In this document: piece after piece, positions 24,356 through 33,158 of the stretch
How the letters are laid out: each line of letters begins with the position of its first letter
Numbering within the stretch: position 1 is the stretch's first letter
Assembly (NCBI GenBank): GCA_020354625.1
Contig: CP070651.1
Location: forward strand, 1,834,595-1,898,594
Direction: 5' to 3'
Source: Trueperaceae bacterium
GTDB taxonomy: Bacteria; Deinococcota; Deinococci; Deinococcales; Trueperaceae
DNA: 64,000 nt
Made by a program: the position numbers and the translations under genes
The notes under the pieces: model-generated
Database searches by the model: none
What the model was told of the DNA's origin: nothing
What the model saw: only the letters and a program-made list of their open reading frames with translations

Positions 24356-26098
24356 TTACGTTCCGGTCGTTTGGGTCAGCGCCGATGCGATGCGGCGCGT
24401 GGCGTGCCGGAGCGCAGACACGACCCGGTTTTGCCCGCGCATGAGTTCGGTCTGCGCGAACCCCAAAAGGTCGCCGGGATACTCGTCGAGCTCAGTCGCC
24501 ACGGCCAGGTCGGGAAGTGGTGGAATGGTGAGGGCCGGGTCGTGGTAGAACCTCGGGGCGCGGGTGTAGTTGATCGGCACCAGGGTGCGGGCGAGCTCGA
24601 GGATGACAGCGTTCGCTTCGCGCGCGCTCAGCGTGGTCGCTTCGACGGCTTGGTAGAAGGTCGCCAGCGCCTCGTCGAGTTCGCTCGCAGCCTCACGCGC
24701 TGCGTTCAGATCGAAGCGGTCTCCGGCCGCCTGTTGGTAGCGGTCGATCGTCGCCAGGAACTCCCCGGTCGTCGCCCGCCAGTCGAAGGGCAGAACCTCG
24801 GCGTTGGCGTTGCGCAGGGCGGCGAGCAGGTAGATCTTGATGTCGTCTAAGAGCACGTCTTTGTCGGCGATTTCGAGCCGGTCGTTTTCGGTGTGCCAGG
24901 CGATGTTGCCCCCACAACCTCCGACGCCGTAGTAGCCTTTTTCCTTGCGGAGATCGTCGGGCATGGTGGAGAGCAGCATGAAGTAGCTGCTGATGCCGAT
25001 GTTGTTGAACGAGTAGTCCCCGGCTTGGGCCGGCCTTTCGGCATGGAGTGCTTTCCCGGTCACATCGGCGATGATGCCGGCGGCAAAGGCCTCGGTTTCG
25101 GGCATGAGCGAGACGTCTTTGTATTCGGTCGCCCAACGGCACCCCGGGGAGTCGCAGTTGACTTGGGCGACGCAGTTCTCGTCTAAGTCGATGGCGAAGC
25201 GGTCGACGAACCAGGTGCTCCCCGCGTAGCGTCCGGTCGAGTGACCCGGCCACCAGGCGATCTTCACCGAACGCTTCAACTTGTCGCGGTGCTTGTAGAG
25301 GATGCGGGCCAGCTCGAGTAGGGTTGCGTTTCCGGTGGCGTTGTCGCCGATGCCGATATCCCAGGAGTCGTAGTGTCCGTGGAGCAAGACGAACTTTTCC
25401 GGTTCTTCTCGGCCGGGGATCTCGACGACCGGTACCTTGGAAGGGTACCAGCCCTCTTCCATGCGTGTGAATACGGTAACGCGTTTGCCCGCTTCCGCCA
25501 GGGCCTTGAGCGCCTCGCCATCGGGCCTGTTGACCGACAGCGCCGGGATGGTCGGTTTTCTCGGCAAGTCCCTCAGGTCGGGAACGCCCCAGATGGTGGT
25601 GCAGATGCCCCAGTGGATGTCTTCTCCTGGGTTGATGGCGATCAGGCCGACCGCGCCGCGACGCTCGAACTCGGAGACGTTGGCGGGCATGGCAAAGCCG
25701 TTTGTCAGCACGATCTTGCCCTGCACGTCGGTGCTCTTGAGCGCCTCTTTGTTGAGGGTGTCGAAGACATCGTCCGAGCCGCGGGCAAACTGGGCGGGCA
25801 CGTAGACCAGCTCAGCTTCGAGTCCTCCGCCGGCGTCCGCGCTGTAGGCGGGCGGCTTGGCGCGAAACGTCTGCCCTTCGGCGTGAACTTCGGCACCGAG
25901 CGGGATGCTGAGGTAGAGCGTGGGCTCATGCATAGTGACCGGGACCCCGTTTCGCTGCAGCCGCGCAGCGAGCAGGTCAGCGGCCCGGTTGACCTCGTTC
26001 GGATGCTCGCGAACGATCCCCGCAAAGGTTTCGATCAGCGACCAGGGCTCGTCGAGAGATACCTCGGAGAGTAGCTCGCGTTCCAGCTCATTCATCAT
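24356..26098 (-). CDS. M28-family peptidase homologue with altered catalytic motif
   Basis: A 580-residue protein with a PA-like insert (about 85-215) and an M28 core. Candidate zinc ligands His242/Asp244 (HGHYDSW), Asp252 (GDNATG), Asp316 (VNCDSPG) and His402 (WHTENDR) are present. The usual EE pair before GLxGS is replaced: the local sequence is GHSTGRYAGS (285-294). The first Glu of that pair is the catalytic base and the second a metal ligand in known M28 enzymes, so activity may be lost or changed. It lies 31 bp upstream of the M19 dipeptidase gene in one operon, so it probably acts on peptides or a related amide. Confidence 0.8.
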   Translation of the reverse strand: MMNELERELLSEVSLDEPWSLIETFAGIVREHPNEVNRAADLLAARLQRNGVPVTMHEPTLYLSIPLGAEVHAEGQTFRAKPPAYSADAGGGLEAELVYVPAQFARGSDDVFDTLNKEALKSTDVQGKIVLTNGFAMPANVSEFERRGAVGLIAINPGEDIHWGICTTIWGVPDLRDLPRKPTIPALSVNRPDGEALKALAEAGKRVTVFTRMEEGWYPSKVPVVEIPGREEPEKFVLLHGHYDSWDIGIGDNATGNATLLELARILYKHRDKLKRSVKIAWWPGHSTGRYAGSTWFVDRFAIDLDENCVAQVNCDSPGCRWATEYKDVSLMPETEAFAAGIIADVTGKALHAERPAQAGDYSFNNIGISSYFMLLSTMPDDLRKEKGYYGVGGCGGNIAWHTENDRLEIADKDVLLDDIKIYLLAALRNANAEVLPFDWRATTGEFLATIDRYQQAAGDRFDLNAAREAASELDEALATFYQAVEATTLSAREANAVILELARTLVPINYTRAPRFYHDPALTIPPLPDLAVATELDEYPGDLLGFAQTELMRGQNRVVSALRHATRRIASALTQTTGT

Positions 26099-26325
26099 GA
26101 ACCTCCACAGTGTGCCGAACGGTCAGGTCGGCGGCACCTTTGTTGCTGTTGTCGGAGTTTGGTTTCGACGTGACCACCGGTATGGTAAACCAAAAAAGGG
26201 AGGGGCGACAAGGTGAAAGGTGGCGGGCGCACCGATCGATTTGAATGAAGGTATGATGCAGCGCCACGATACCTCTGCGACTTCAAGGTGTGGTTGTATG
26301 CGTTAAAAGACAGGTGAGGGAGACG

Positions 26326-27453
26326 ATGAAAGAGACGGAACGTGCGAACAGCATTACCATCGCGGCGGTAGGGGACCTCATGTTGCGGCGGCCATTCACC
26401 ACGCCGCTGCCGGGGCAAGCGTTGCAGACGGCCGATTTACGGGTAGCCAACCTCGAAGCGCCCATCACCGACCGCGGCGTCCCGGCCGATAAGCTCATCA
26501 CCATGCGCATGCCGCCGCCGGCTGCGTCTTGGGTGAAGGAGCTGGGCTTCGAGGTCGTCTCGCTGGCCAACAACCATACCCTCGACTACGGCACCATCGG
26601 GCTCAGCGACACCATGAGTGCTCTCGAGCGAGTTGGGATCGCCTATGCCGGCGCCGGCAACGACATCGCCGGGGCGCTGCGGCCGGATGTCCGCGAGGTC
26701 AAGGGCGTGAAGATCGCCACCGTCGCCTTGGCGGCCACCGTCCCTACCGGTTCGGCAGCTGGGATAGACCGACCGGGGATCGCCCCGTTACGGGTGCGCG
26801 TCTCGTTCGCTTCCGACGGCGCTGTCAACGACGAGCAGCCCGGTACGCCACCTTGGGTCCACACCGAAGTGGTGGCTGAGGATCTCGAGCGTGCACTCTC
26901 GGTCGTCCGGCAGGCGCGTGAGCTGGCAGATATCGTGCTGGTTCAGATGCACTGGGGCGTTCCGCCCGAGTGGAGTTCTCCTTTCCAAGGCGACCTGGCC
27001 GAGTACCAGCGGCCGCTGGCGTACGCTCTCGTCGAGGTGGGGGCCTCCGTTATTTTGGGTCATCACCCGCATGCGCTCCACGGCGTCGAGCGCTACCGGG
27101 GGGCAGGCATCCTCTACAGCCTGGGGAACTTCATCTTTCACCCGCAAACCAAGCTCAAACGCCTCGAGCTGCAGCGGCCGGCTCCCCCATATAAGCCGGT
27201 TTATAGTGAACGCAACCGGCAGAGCCTCATCGCCAACCTGCGCTTTCACCGAGCTGGTGGTGGCTGGCAACTTCGAGGGATCGAACTCATCCCTTGCCGC
27301 CTCGACGACCGAGGAGAAGCCCGGGCAGTGACCCAAGAGCAAGCCAAAGCCGTTCTCGAGGTGGTGAAGGGTTCAGATGCCACCCGCGGGGTGGCGTTCG
27401 AGGTGCACGGTGGCAGGGCGCACCTCGATTTTTCGGATGAGGACGTCGCTTGA
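26326..27453 (+). CDS. CapA family protein (PGA_cap metallophosphatase-like fold)
   Basis: A 375-residue protein with the CapA/PgsA pattern: AVGDLMLRR near the N-terminus, VANLEAPI, SLANNHTLDYG and VILGHHPHALHG. I chose ATG 26326 behind GTGAGGGAGA over an upstream in-frame start. CapA proteins take part in poly-gamma-glutamate capsule or related envelope work in Bacillus, but most homologues are uncharacterised. No signal peptide is apparent, so a capsule role is unsafe. No capBC genes are nearby. Confidence 0.82.
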   Translation: MKETERANSITIAAVGDLMLRRPFTTPLPGQALQTADLRVANLEAPITDRGVPADKLITMRMPPPAASWVKELGFEVVSLANNHTLDYGTIGLSDTMSALERVGIAYAGAGNDIAGALRPDVREVKGVKIATVALAATVPTGSAAGIDRPGIAPLRVRVSFASDGAVNDEQPGTPPWVHTEVVAEDLERALSVVRQARELADIVLVQMHWGVPPEWSSPFQGDLAEYQRPLAYALVEVGASVILGHHPHALHGVERYRGAGILYSLGNFIFHPQTKLKRLELQRPAPPYKPVYSERNRQSLIANLRFHRAGGGWQLRGIELIPCRLDDRGEARAVTQEQAKAVLEVVKGSDATRGVAFEVHGGRAHLDFSDEDVA

Positions 27454-27516
27454 TTCATGGCTTCGAGGCCGTTGCGTAGCCTCAAGCAGCACGACGACGA
27501 AGAGCGAGAGCTGCGG

Positions 27517-28080
27517 TTAGGCTGCAGGAAACCCATCTCGTTCCGTTACCGCCTTCGCTTGGCGGTAGTGCCGCTCCATATGCGTCACCAAGATAATGAC
27601 GGCGTCTTTGAGGCTATAGGTCATGAAACGTGCCACCGGCGAGGTGAGGATGACCTTCTCGTGATCGACGTGGTCGGTGGCTGTAATGAGATCGATCAGC
27701 TCGCGATGGTGCGCCTTAAAGTCGCTGACGATCGTTTCGGGTAAATTGCTAGCCGAAGGTTCGAACACCGCAAATGTCTTGTTCTTTCTCTGGCTGTCGG
27801 GGTGAACCGCTTTGCGGATAAAGCTTCCCCAGAACCGTGGTAGCAAGGGTATGGCTTCCCAGAAGCTCGAGGCTTTCTCACCGCCGGCGATGGCCTTTAA
27901 CTGCGAAAAATACTCCTCATCCGAGCTGATGAGGTGGTCCAGGCATTGGCCTACGCTCCAGACCTCCGCGGAGGGTTTCCAGTTCAGCTGAGCTCCGCTC
28001 AGAGCGCCGAAAGCCGCTTCGATCCTTTGTAGGGTAGCGTCGGCATCCTCAAACGTGGAGGTGAGATAGGTATTTTTCAT
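27517..28080 (-). CDS. DinB family protein
   Basis: A 187-residue four-helix DinB/YfiT-type protein. The first histidine is in SVGQCLDHL, a second near HHRELID, and the C-terminal HMERHYRQ supplies the rest of a possible metal triad. It has only weak similarity to the YfiT protein at 12762. The biochemical role is unknown; relatives include damage-inducible proteins and thiol transferases. It converges with the CapA gene, with 63 bp between the stops. Confidence 0.8.
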   Translation of the reverse strand: MKNTYLTSTFEDADATLQRIEAAFGALSGAQLNWKPSAEVWSVGQCLDHLISSDEEYFSQLKAIAGGEKASSFWEAIPLLPRFWGSFIRKAVHPDSQRKNKTFAVFEPSASNLPETIVSDFKAHHRELIDLITATDHVDHEKVILTSPVARFMTYSLKDAVIILVTHMERHYRQAKAVTERDGFPAA

Positions 28081-28467
28081 ATGTACCTATACCGTACACC
28101 ATCGAGTTCTTCTCTTGGCTGTTGCCGAGATTCGCGGTCGCCAAGGCGAGCTGGACGCGACATCGATCTTTGGTCGCTGAAGGTGCGTTGCCTATCGATT
28201 ACGCCTTTGGGCAACCAAATTCCGAGCGGAAACGAGGTTCAATTTCTTGGCATTGCGGTTCTCAAACAGTATTCTGTTTGAGAGGCTCTGCAAGATCTGC
28301 GTTGCGGCGCACGATCGTAGTCCCGATCTTTTTCGTCGTCTCCAACGTAATCCGGAAAATCCCCCTCGCCTCAACGATTTTCTAAACTGACGTTTAACTG
28401 GAACGGTGCTCGTTGACTCTATCCGTTGCGGCCTTTGGAGAATCTTACCTCTAGGAGGGAATGAGGA
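28081..28467. other. intergenic region with promoters only
   Basis: A 387-bp gap between divergent genes. I see no coding frame, repeat or strong hairpin. A TTGACT hexamer at 28413-28418, about 55 bp before the TTG start of the TVP38-like gene, could be a -35 box, but no clear -10 follows. Confidence 0.4.
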
Positions 28468-29157
28468 TTGCGCCGCCTGGCTCCACTCATGAATACCGCA
28501 AATGCGATCGCAGCCACGATGCTGCTCGGAACGCTCGGGGCAGTCCTCTGGTTGCGAAGCCACCTCGGGGTGGACGTGTTTAGTGCGGACGGCCTCAGGC
28601 AAGTTCTCAATTCCCTTGGCTGGCGCGGTCCCCTGCTCTACATCATCGTGGTCGCCATCGCGGTCGTGGTCAGCCAGCTTCCCGGCCTCCCCCTGATCAT
28701 CGTTGCTGGTGCTCTGTGGGGACCGTTGGCTGCCTGCCTCTATAGCGTGATCGGTGGCACGGTTGGGGCGCTGATCGCCTATGCGCTCGGTCGAACCTTG
28801 GGCCGCAGCGTGATGAAAGCCCTCACCGGCAGGGTTATGATCTTTACCTCCGACCGGGGGGAACGCTACCTGGCCGTTCTCATCTTCGGGAGCCGCCTCA
28901 TCCCCCTCATGCCGTTCGACATCATCAGCTATGCGGCCGGGGTGAGCGGGCTATCGGCAGCCACCTACGCCGTTGCGACCTTTTTTGGGATGATCCCTTC
29001 CACCCTCCTGTTGACCTATCTCGGTGCCTCTCTCTCGGTCGACATGAGTGGAGGACTGGTCATTTCGGGTATTGCCACCGTCGCGCTCCTGTTCCTCCCG
29101 TGGCTCATCAACCGCTATAACTGGTTCAATCTGAGAGGCAGCTTCGAGTTTGTATAG
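28468..29157 (+). CDS. TVP38/TMEM64 family inner-membrane protein
   Basis: A 229-residue membrane protein with about five hydrophobic segments and the TVP38/DedA core: PGLPLIIVAGALWGPLAACLYSVIGGTVGALIAY and FGSRLIPLMPFDIISYAAG. Relatives may act in lipid scrambling or transport; the bacterial role is unclear. The start is TTG at 28468, eight bases after AGGAGGG. The ATG at 28461 is in another frame. Confidence 0.85.
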   Translation: MRRLAPLMNTANAIAATMLLGTLGAVLWLRSHLGVDVFSADGLRQVLNSLGWRGPLLYIIVVAIAVVVSQLPGLPLIIVAGALWGPLAACLYSVIGGTVGALIAYALGRTLGRSVMKALTGRVMIFTSDRGERYLAVLIFGSRLIPLMPFDIISYAAGVSGLSAATYAVATFFGMIPSTLLLTYLGASLSVDMSGGLVISGIATVALLFLPWLINRYNWFNLRGSFEFV

Positions 29158-29431
29158 CTGAGCTACCGAGCTCGTTTTTCCGATTCTCGGCCCACGGCTT
29201 CTGAAAGCGGGTGCTGCCCGAACGCGGCTCTAGAGCTGAAGATGCGCTTCGAGTGGTCTTCAGGTCCCCTTTGGCAGCCGGATATCGGATCAGCTGCCGA
29301 GGTTGGCCACGATGGATGTTGTATTTTTGGGGATCAGCCCCCCTCCAATAGAGAGGTGGGTGCCACCGTCATACGAGTCAAAGCAGCAAGCCCGTTGTGT
29401 TGCGGTACACTGGTGACCTGGAGGTAACAGT

Positions 29432-30967
29432 ATGGCGGAGCGGAACTCGGTTTTTACTCGGCTACTCGTTGTGTTGGTTCTTTTTTCGGTCGGTGTTTGG
29501 AGTCTGGCGAGCTCACTGACGGTGCTCGCGCTCTCCGAGCAGCACGGAGCCGTGTTGCCCGATGGTGATGGGGTCGGTGGCCTGGCTCAGGTGGCAGCGC
29601 TGGTCGATCAGGTGCGTGAGGAGACCGGTGGCAATGTAGTGGTCGTCAGCTCTGGTGACATCCTCGTCGGCACGGTCATGTCGAGTGCCTTTCGAGGGGT
29701 TGTCGATATAGAGGCTATGAACCTGATCGGGTTCGATGCCCTGACGCTTGGGAACCACGAGTTCGATTTTGGTATCGCTCATATGGACATGCTCGAGGAT
29801 CTGGCCAACTTCCCCTTCGTATCGACCAACCTGGTGGGTGTGGGGCATCTCGGGGTGGTGTCGGCGGTGATCAAGCAGGTGGGTGACGTCGACGTAGCGA
29901 TCTTCGGCATAACCAATCCATCTCTTTATGAAGTGACGAGTGCCGAAACCCGGCGTCTGACGGTCGTCGATACCATGGAGATCGCCCAGGAAGCAGTGGA
30001 TGTGGTGCGGGACCAAGTCGACGTAGTCATCTTTGTAACCCACCAAGATACCAGCGAGGACTTCGCCTTGCTGCAGGGCGTCGAAGGGGTCGATCTGGTC
30101 GTCGGTGGCCATACCGAGGGTTTTGACGGGATGTACCTTGCGAGTGGCAGCTTCGATCCCAGCCTTCCGGCCGGTGTGCCCGAGGTTCGGAATCCCAGAG
30201 GCGTCTTCGTGAAGCCGGCGGGTGCCACCGAGGAGGTGTCGCGTGTCGACCTCGAGATCGAGAACGGTAAGGTCGTCATGGCCCGGGCGCAGAATATCGC
30301 GGTCCAGGGTTTTGAACCCGACCCCGAGGTCTCGGAACTGCTGGCCAGCTTCGAGGCGCAGTTGAGCGAACGGCTGGGCGTGGTCATCGGCACCGCTGCG
30401 GTGACGCTCGACGGTGAGCGTGGAGACGTAAGGACCCGAGAGACCAACCTCGGCAACTTGATTACCGACGGGCTCTTGTCCTCCTTCCCAGAAGCGGATA
30501 TCGCCTTCGCCAACGGTGGCGGCATCCGCAAGACCATCGAGGCCGGCGACATCACGCTCGGCGATGTGATCGAAGTCCACCCCTTCGGCAACACCATCGT
30601 GACCTTCGACTTGACGGGCGTACAGGTGCTCGAAGCCTTGGAGAACGCCGTGTCACAGGTGGAGGACGTTTCCGGACGCTTCCTGCAGGTGTCTGGGTTG
30701 AACTACACCTGGAACTCGGGGCGTCCTGCCGGTGAGCGGGTGATGTCGGTCGAAGTGGCGGGAGCACCGCTCGATCTGGGTGCGAGCTACACCATCGTGA
30801 CCAACAACTTCATCGCCGCCGGCGGTGACGGTTATGAGGTCTTCACGCAGGGCCAAAACTACTATGATAGCCAACAGCTCGATGCCGACACGCTCGGAGC
30901 CTATATCCGCGGCCTCGGTACGGTGGCGCCGGCGATGGAAGGCCGTATCGTCGATCTGGGTAACTGA
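29432..30967 (+). CDS. 5'-nucleotidase/UshA-like periplasmic metallophosphatase homologue
   Basis: A 511-residue protein with a signal peptide (about 7-27), an N-terminal calcineurin-like domain and a C-terminal 5'-nucleotidase domain (TRETNLGNLITDGLL, ANGGGIRK, VTNNFIAAGGDGY). The metal-site motifs are partly altered: SEQHG (Glu36, His38) replaces NDxHG, and GGHTE (Glu229) replaces GGHSH/GGHSQ, while GD (Asp76), GNHEFD and TH (His204) are kept. Family members hydrolyse nucleotides or UDP-sugars outside the membrane. Ribosome-binding site GGAGG; an intrinsic terminator follows. Confidence 0.85.
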   Translation: MAERNSVFTRLLVVLVLFSVGVWSLASSLTVLALSEQHGAVLPDGDGVGGLAQVAALVDQVREETGGNVVVVSSGDILVGTVMSSAFRGVVDIEAMNLIGFDALTLGNHEFDFGIAHMDMLEDLANFPFVSTNLVGVGHLGVVSAVIKQVGDVDVAIFGITNPSLYEVTSAETRRLTVVDTMEIAQEAVDVVRDQVDVVIFVTHQDTSEDFALLQGVEGVDLVVGGHTEGFDGMYLASGSFDPSLPAGVPEVRNPRGVFVKPAGATEEVSRVDLEIENGKVVMARAQNIAVQGFEPDPEVSELLASFEAQLSERLGVVIGTAAVTLDGERGDVRTRETNLGNLITDGLLSSFPEADIAFANGGGIRKTIEAGDITLGDVIEVHPFGNTIVTFDLTGVQVLEALENAVSQVEDVSGRFLQVSGLNYTWNSGRPAGERVMSVEVAGAPLDLGASYTIVTNNFIAAGGDGYEVFTQGQNYYDSQQLDADTLGAYIRGLGTVAPAMEGRIVDLGN

Positions 30968-30990
30968 CCGAAGAGTATCGTTTCAAGCTG

Positions 30991-31016
30991 AGAGCGGGGG
31001 AGACCCCGCTCTTTTT
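30991..31016 (+). terminator. intrinsic terminator of the 5'-nucleotidase gene
   Basis: A perfect 9-bp stem (AGAGCGGGG and CCCCGCTCT), a 4-nt GAGA loop and a run of five T, 23 nt after the stop codon. Confidence 0.92.
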
Positions 31017-31054
31017 GGTTGTATCGGATTTCCTCGGTGTACCATACGTGGGTG

Positions 31055-32467
31055 ATGACGCCAGAAGAGTTCCGGCGCCTCGGGTACAGACTGATCGACC
31101 GGATCGCCGACTACCGCTCGCACGTGGGAGAGTACCCGGTCATGTCGCAGCTCGAGCCCGGAGACGTGCGCAAGCGCCTGCCGGCCGCGCCACCCGAGCA
31201 GGGCCATGATCTTTCAAAGCTGATCGATGAAATCGACGCTATCTTGGGTCCGGGTCTGACGCACTTCCAACACCCTCGCTTCTTCGGTTACTTTCCGGCC
31301 AACGCCGAGCTCTCCTCGGTGCTCGGAGATCTGCTCAGTTCGGGGCTGGGCCAACTGGGGATCAACTGGCAGGCCAGCCCGGCGCTGACAGAAGTCGAGG
31401 AGCACATGACTGATTGGATGCGGCAGCTCATCGGGTTGCCTGAAAGCTTTCAAGGAGTCATTCAGGACACCGCTTCGACCTCGAACCTGTTGGCGTTGAT
31501 CTGCGCGCGCGAGAGGGTGACGGCTCACGGACAGGAGGGCGGAGGCCTGCAGGTGGAAGAGGTACCACTTACGGTCTATACTTCGGAACAGAGCCATAGT
31601 TCCATCGAAAAGGCGGCGCTCTTGGCCGGGTTCGGCCGCGACAACGTGCGTTCTATTGCGACTGACGAGGCCTATGCGCTCCGCGTAGAAGCGCTCGAGC
31701 AGGCCATCGAAGACGATCTCGCAGCCGGACGAAAGCCCTGCGCGCTGGTGGCGACCGTGGGAACGACTGCTACCACGGCGCTCGATCCGGTCGGCGAGAT
31801 GGCGCGCCTGGCGGAGCGTTTCGGTCTCTGGCTACACGTCGATGGCGCTTTGGCGGGCTCGGCCATGATCTTGCCCGAGTGCCGCTGGATGTGGCGGGGG
31901 ATCGAGCGGGTCGACTCGCTGGTGCTGAACCCCCACAAGTGGTTGGGGGCGGTGTTCGACTGCTCGCTCTTTTATGTCGGGGATGCCCCTCACCTGGTAC
32001 GGGTGATGTCTACCGATCCGAGCTATCTCAAGACATCGGTCGATGCCGAGGCAAAAAACTACCGGGATTGGGGGATCCCCTTAGGACGCCGCTTTCGGGC
32101 GCTCAAACTCTGGTTCCTGCTCTATTCCGAGGGTGCAGAAGGCCTGAGGGCGCGCCTGCGGCGCGACATAGCCAACGCTCAGTGGCTCAAAGAGCAGGTC
32201 GATGCCGCTCCAGGTTGGGAACGTCTCACCCCGGTACCGCTGCAGACTGTTTGTGTCAGACATGTGCTGCCGGGGCTGACATCGGAGGAGTTGGACGCTC
32301 ACACCCTAGACTGGGCGCATCGCATCAACGCCTCAGGTGAGGCCTACCTCACCCCGGCCAAGCTGGATGGGCGATGGATGGTGCGGGTGTCGATCGGCTC
32401 GCTCCTCACCGAGCGGGAGGATGTCGCGGCGCTCTGGGAGCTGATGAAAAAGGTGGTAAGCAGTTAG
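31055..32467 (+). CDS. pyridoxal-phosphate-dependent group II decarboxylase (aromatic amino acid decarboxylase type)
   Basis: A 470-residue PLP enzyme of the AADC/Dopa-decarboxylase group. The Schiff-base lysine is Lys295 in NPHKW. The cofactor-stacking His181 is in SEQSHSS, and the Asp263 that contacts the pyridine nitrogen is in HVDGAL. The N-terminal HFQHPRFFGYFPA matches the family. It would decarboxylate an aromatic amino acid (Trp, Tyr or Phe) to an amine. The start is ATG 31055, with an alternative GTG three bases earlier; a longer frame runs into the terminator and is unlikely. Confidence 0.9.
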   Translation: MTPEEFRRLGYRLIDRIADYRSHVGEYPVMSQLEPGDVRKRLPAAPPEQGHDLSKLIDEIDAILGPGLTHFQHPRFFGYFPANAELSSVLGDLLSSGLGQLGINWQASPALTEVEEHMTDWMRQLIGLPESFQGVIQDTASTSNLLALICARERVTAHGQEGGGLQVEEVPLTVYTSEQSHSSIEKAALLAGFGRDNVRSIATDEAYALRVEALEQAIEDDLAAGRKPCALVATVGTTATTALDPVGEMARLAERFGLWLHVDGALAGSAMILPECRWMWRGIERVDSLVLNPHKWLGAVFDCSLFYVGDAPHLVRVMSTDPSYLKTSVDAEAKNYRDWGIPLGRRFRALKLWFLLYSEGAEGLRARLRRDIANAQWLKEQVDAAPGWERLTPVPLQTVCVRHVLPGLTSEELDAHTLDWAHRINASGEAYLTPAKLDGRWMVRVSIGSLLTEREDVAALWELMKKVVSS

Positions 32468-32486
32468 CCAGGGTGGTTGAAAGTTA

Positions 32487-32587
32487 AAGCGGTTGCCAAA
32501 ATTATGTAAGCAGGTATCATCCAAGAAACGGTCTACAGGACAGGTTTTCACCCACTGACTTTGTCTATGACCAGATGATACCTGCTT
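32487..32587 (+). mobile_element. 101-bp TA-flanked MITE-like element, copy 3
   Basis: The third copy of the 101-bp element, 19 nt after the decarboxylase stop. TA flanks lie at 32485-32486 and 32588-32589. Its internal AAGCAGGTATCATC pairs with the right-end GATGATACCTGCTT, so a readthrough transcript would form a long hairpin at the end of the decarboxylase mRNA. Confidence 0.8.
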
Positions 32588-32699
32588 TAATAGCGATGCC
32601 GACCGGGCGACGCGGGGGTTGGGGTCGTTGGCTAGCGCTGCGGCATGTGCCAGGAACCGGTTTGGAGCCGAGGCTGGCCACATTGTGATGATCGTCCTC

Positions 32700-33010
32700 G
32701 TATAAATCATGCGCGGGGTTTAGAGTAGGCTTGACGCACGGGAGACAATTCAGAACCGGGAGCGGTAGATCACAAGTCGCCACAGCTGTCCTTGTTAAGG
32801 ACGCTGAAGGAGGTGAACTGTAGCTGGGCTGAGCATACGGGACCTACCGAAAGGCTAGAGAGCCGAGAGCGATACGCTACTCCGTTCTCAGGTGAGCAGA
32901 CCGGCGCTCGGAGTGGTCCGGGCAGGCGTGTGCGGAACCCGTATGTCGAAACGCGGTGTGGTGCCAACAGGGGAAACATTCCTGGTAAAGGATGTACGCA
33001 TTGAGCTCTT
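32700..33010 (+). other. structured non-coding block, possible RNA
   Basis: A stretch between 32590 and 33158 without a convincing gene. Several local stems occur in series: AGC(T)GTCCTT/AAGGACGCT (32783-32803), GGCT/AGCC (32853-32864), AGCG/CGCT around ATA, GACC/GGTC (32899-32918) and CAGG/CCTG (32968-32984), ending in GAGCTC and a run of six T (33003-33013). The purine-rich GCTGAAGGAGGTGAACTG and GTGGTCCGGGCAGG segments recall bacterial group II intron RNA, but I see no clear domain V and no maturase. It may be a regulatory RNA or an intron remnant. Confidence 0.35.
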
Positions 33011-33158
33011 TTTTCAACGATATCGATAATCTGGCCGCAAGAGGTCCGGCTGATCGCCGATCACGTGAGGCTAGAAAGGAGGTTGGCGCGTCGCCATAAG
33101 GTTGCTGACCCATCATCTCTTACGTTTTCGACCCTCAGCAACAAGAGAGGACTGTTTC

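Noticed and set aside
29513-30580. 355-codon frame antisense to the 5'-nucleotidase homologue
   Set aside because: The plus-strand product has a signal peptide and two recognised domains; the antisense product has none.
32848-32880. Group II intron domain V candidate (GAGCCGAGAGCG..CGCT..CGTTCTC)
   Set aside because: The closing pairs and the AGC triad context do not fit the 34-nt domain V fold, and there is no maturase ORF.
32792-33004. 70-codon frame in the structured block
   Set aside because: No ribosome-binding site, Arg/Gly/Glu-rich product without hydrophobic core, and it spans several hairpins. It is more likely part of an RNA or an intron remnant.
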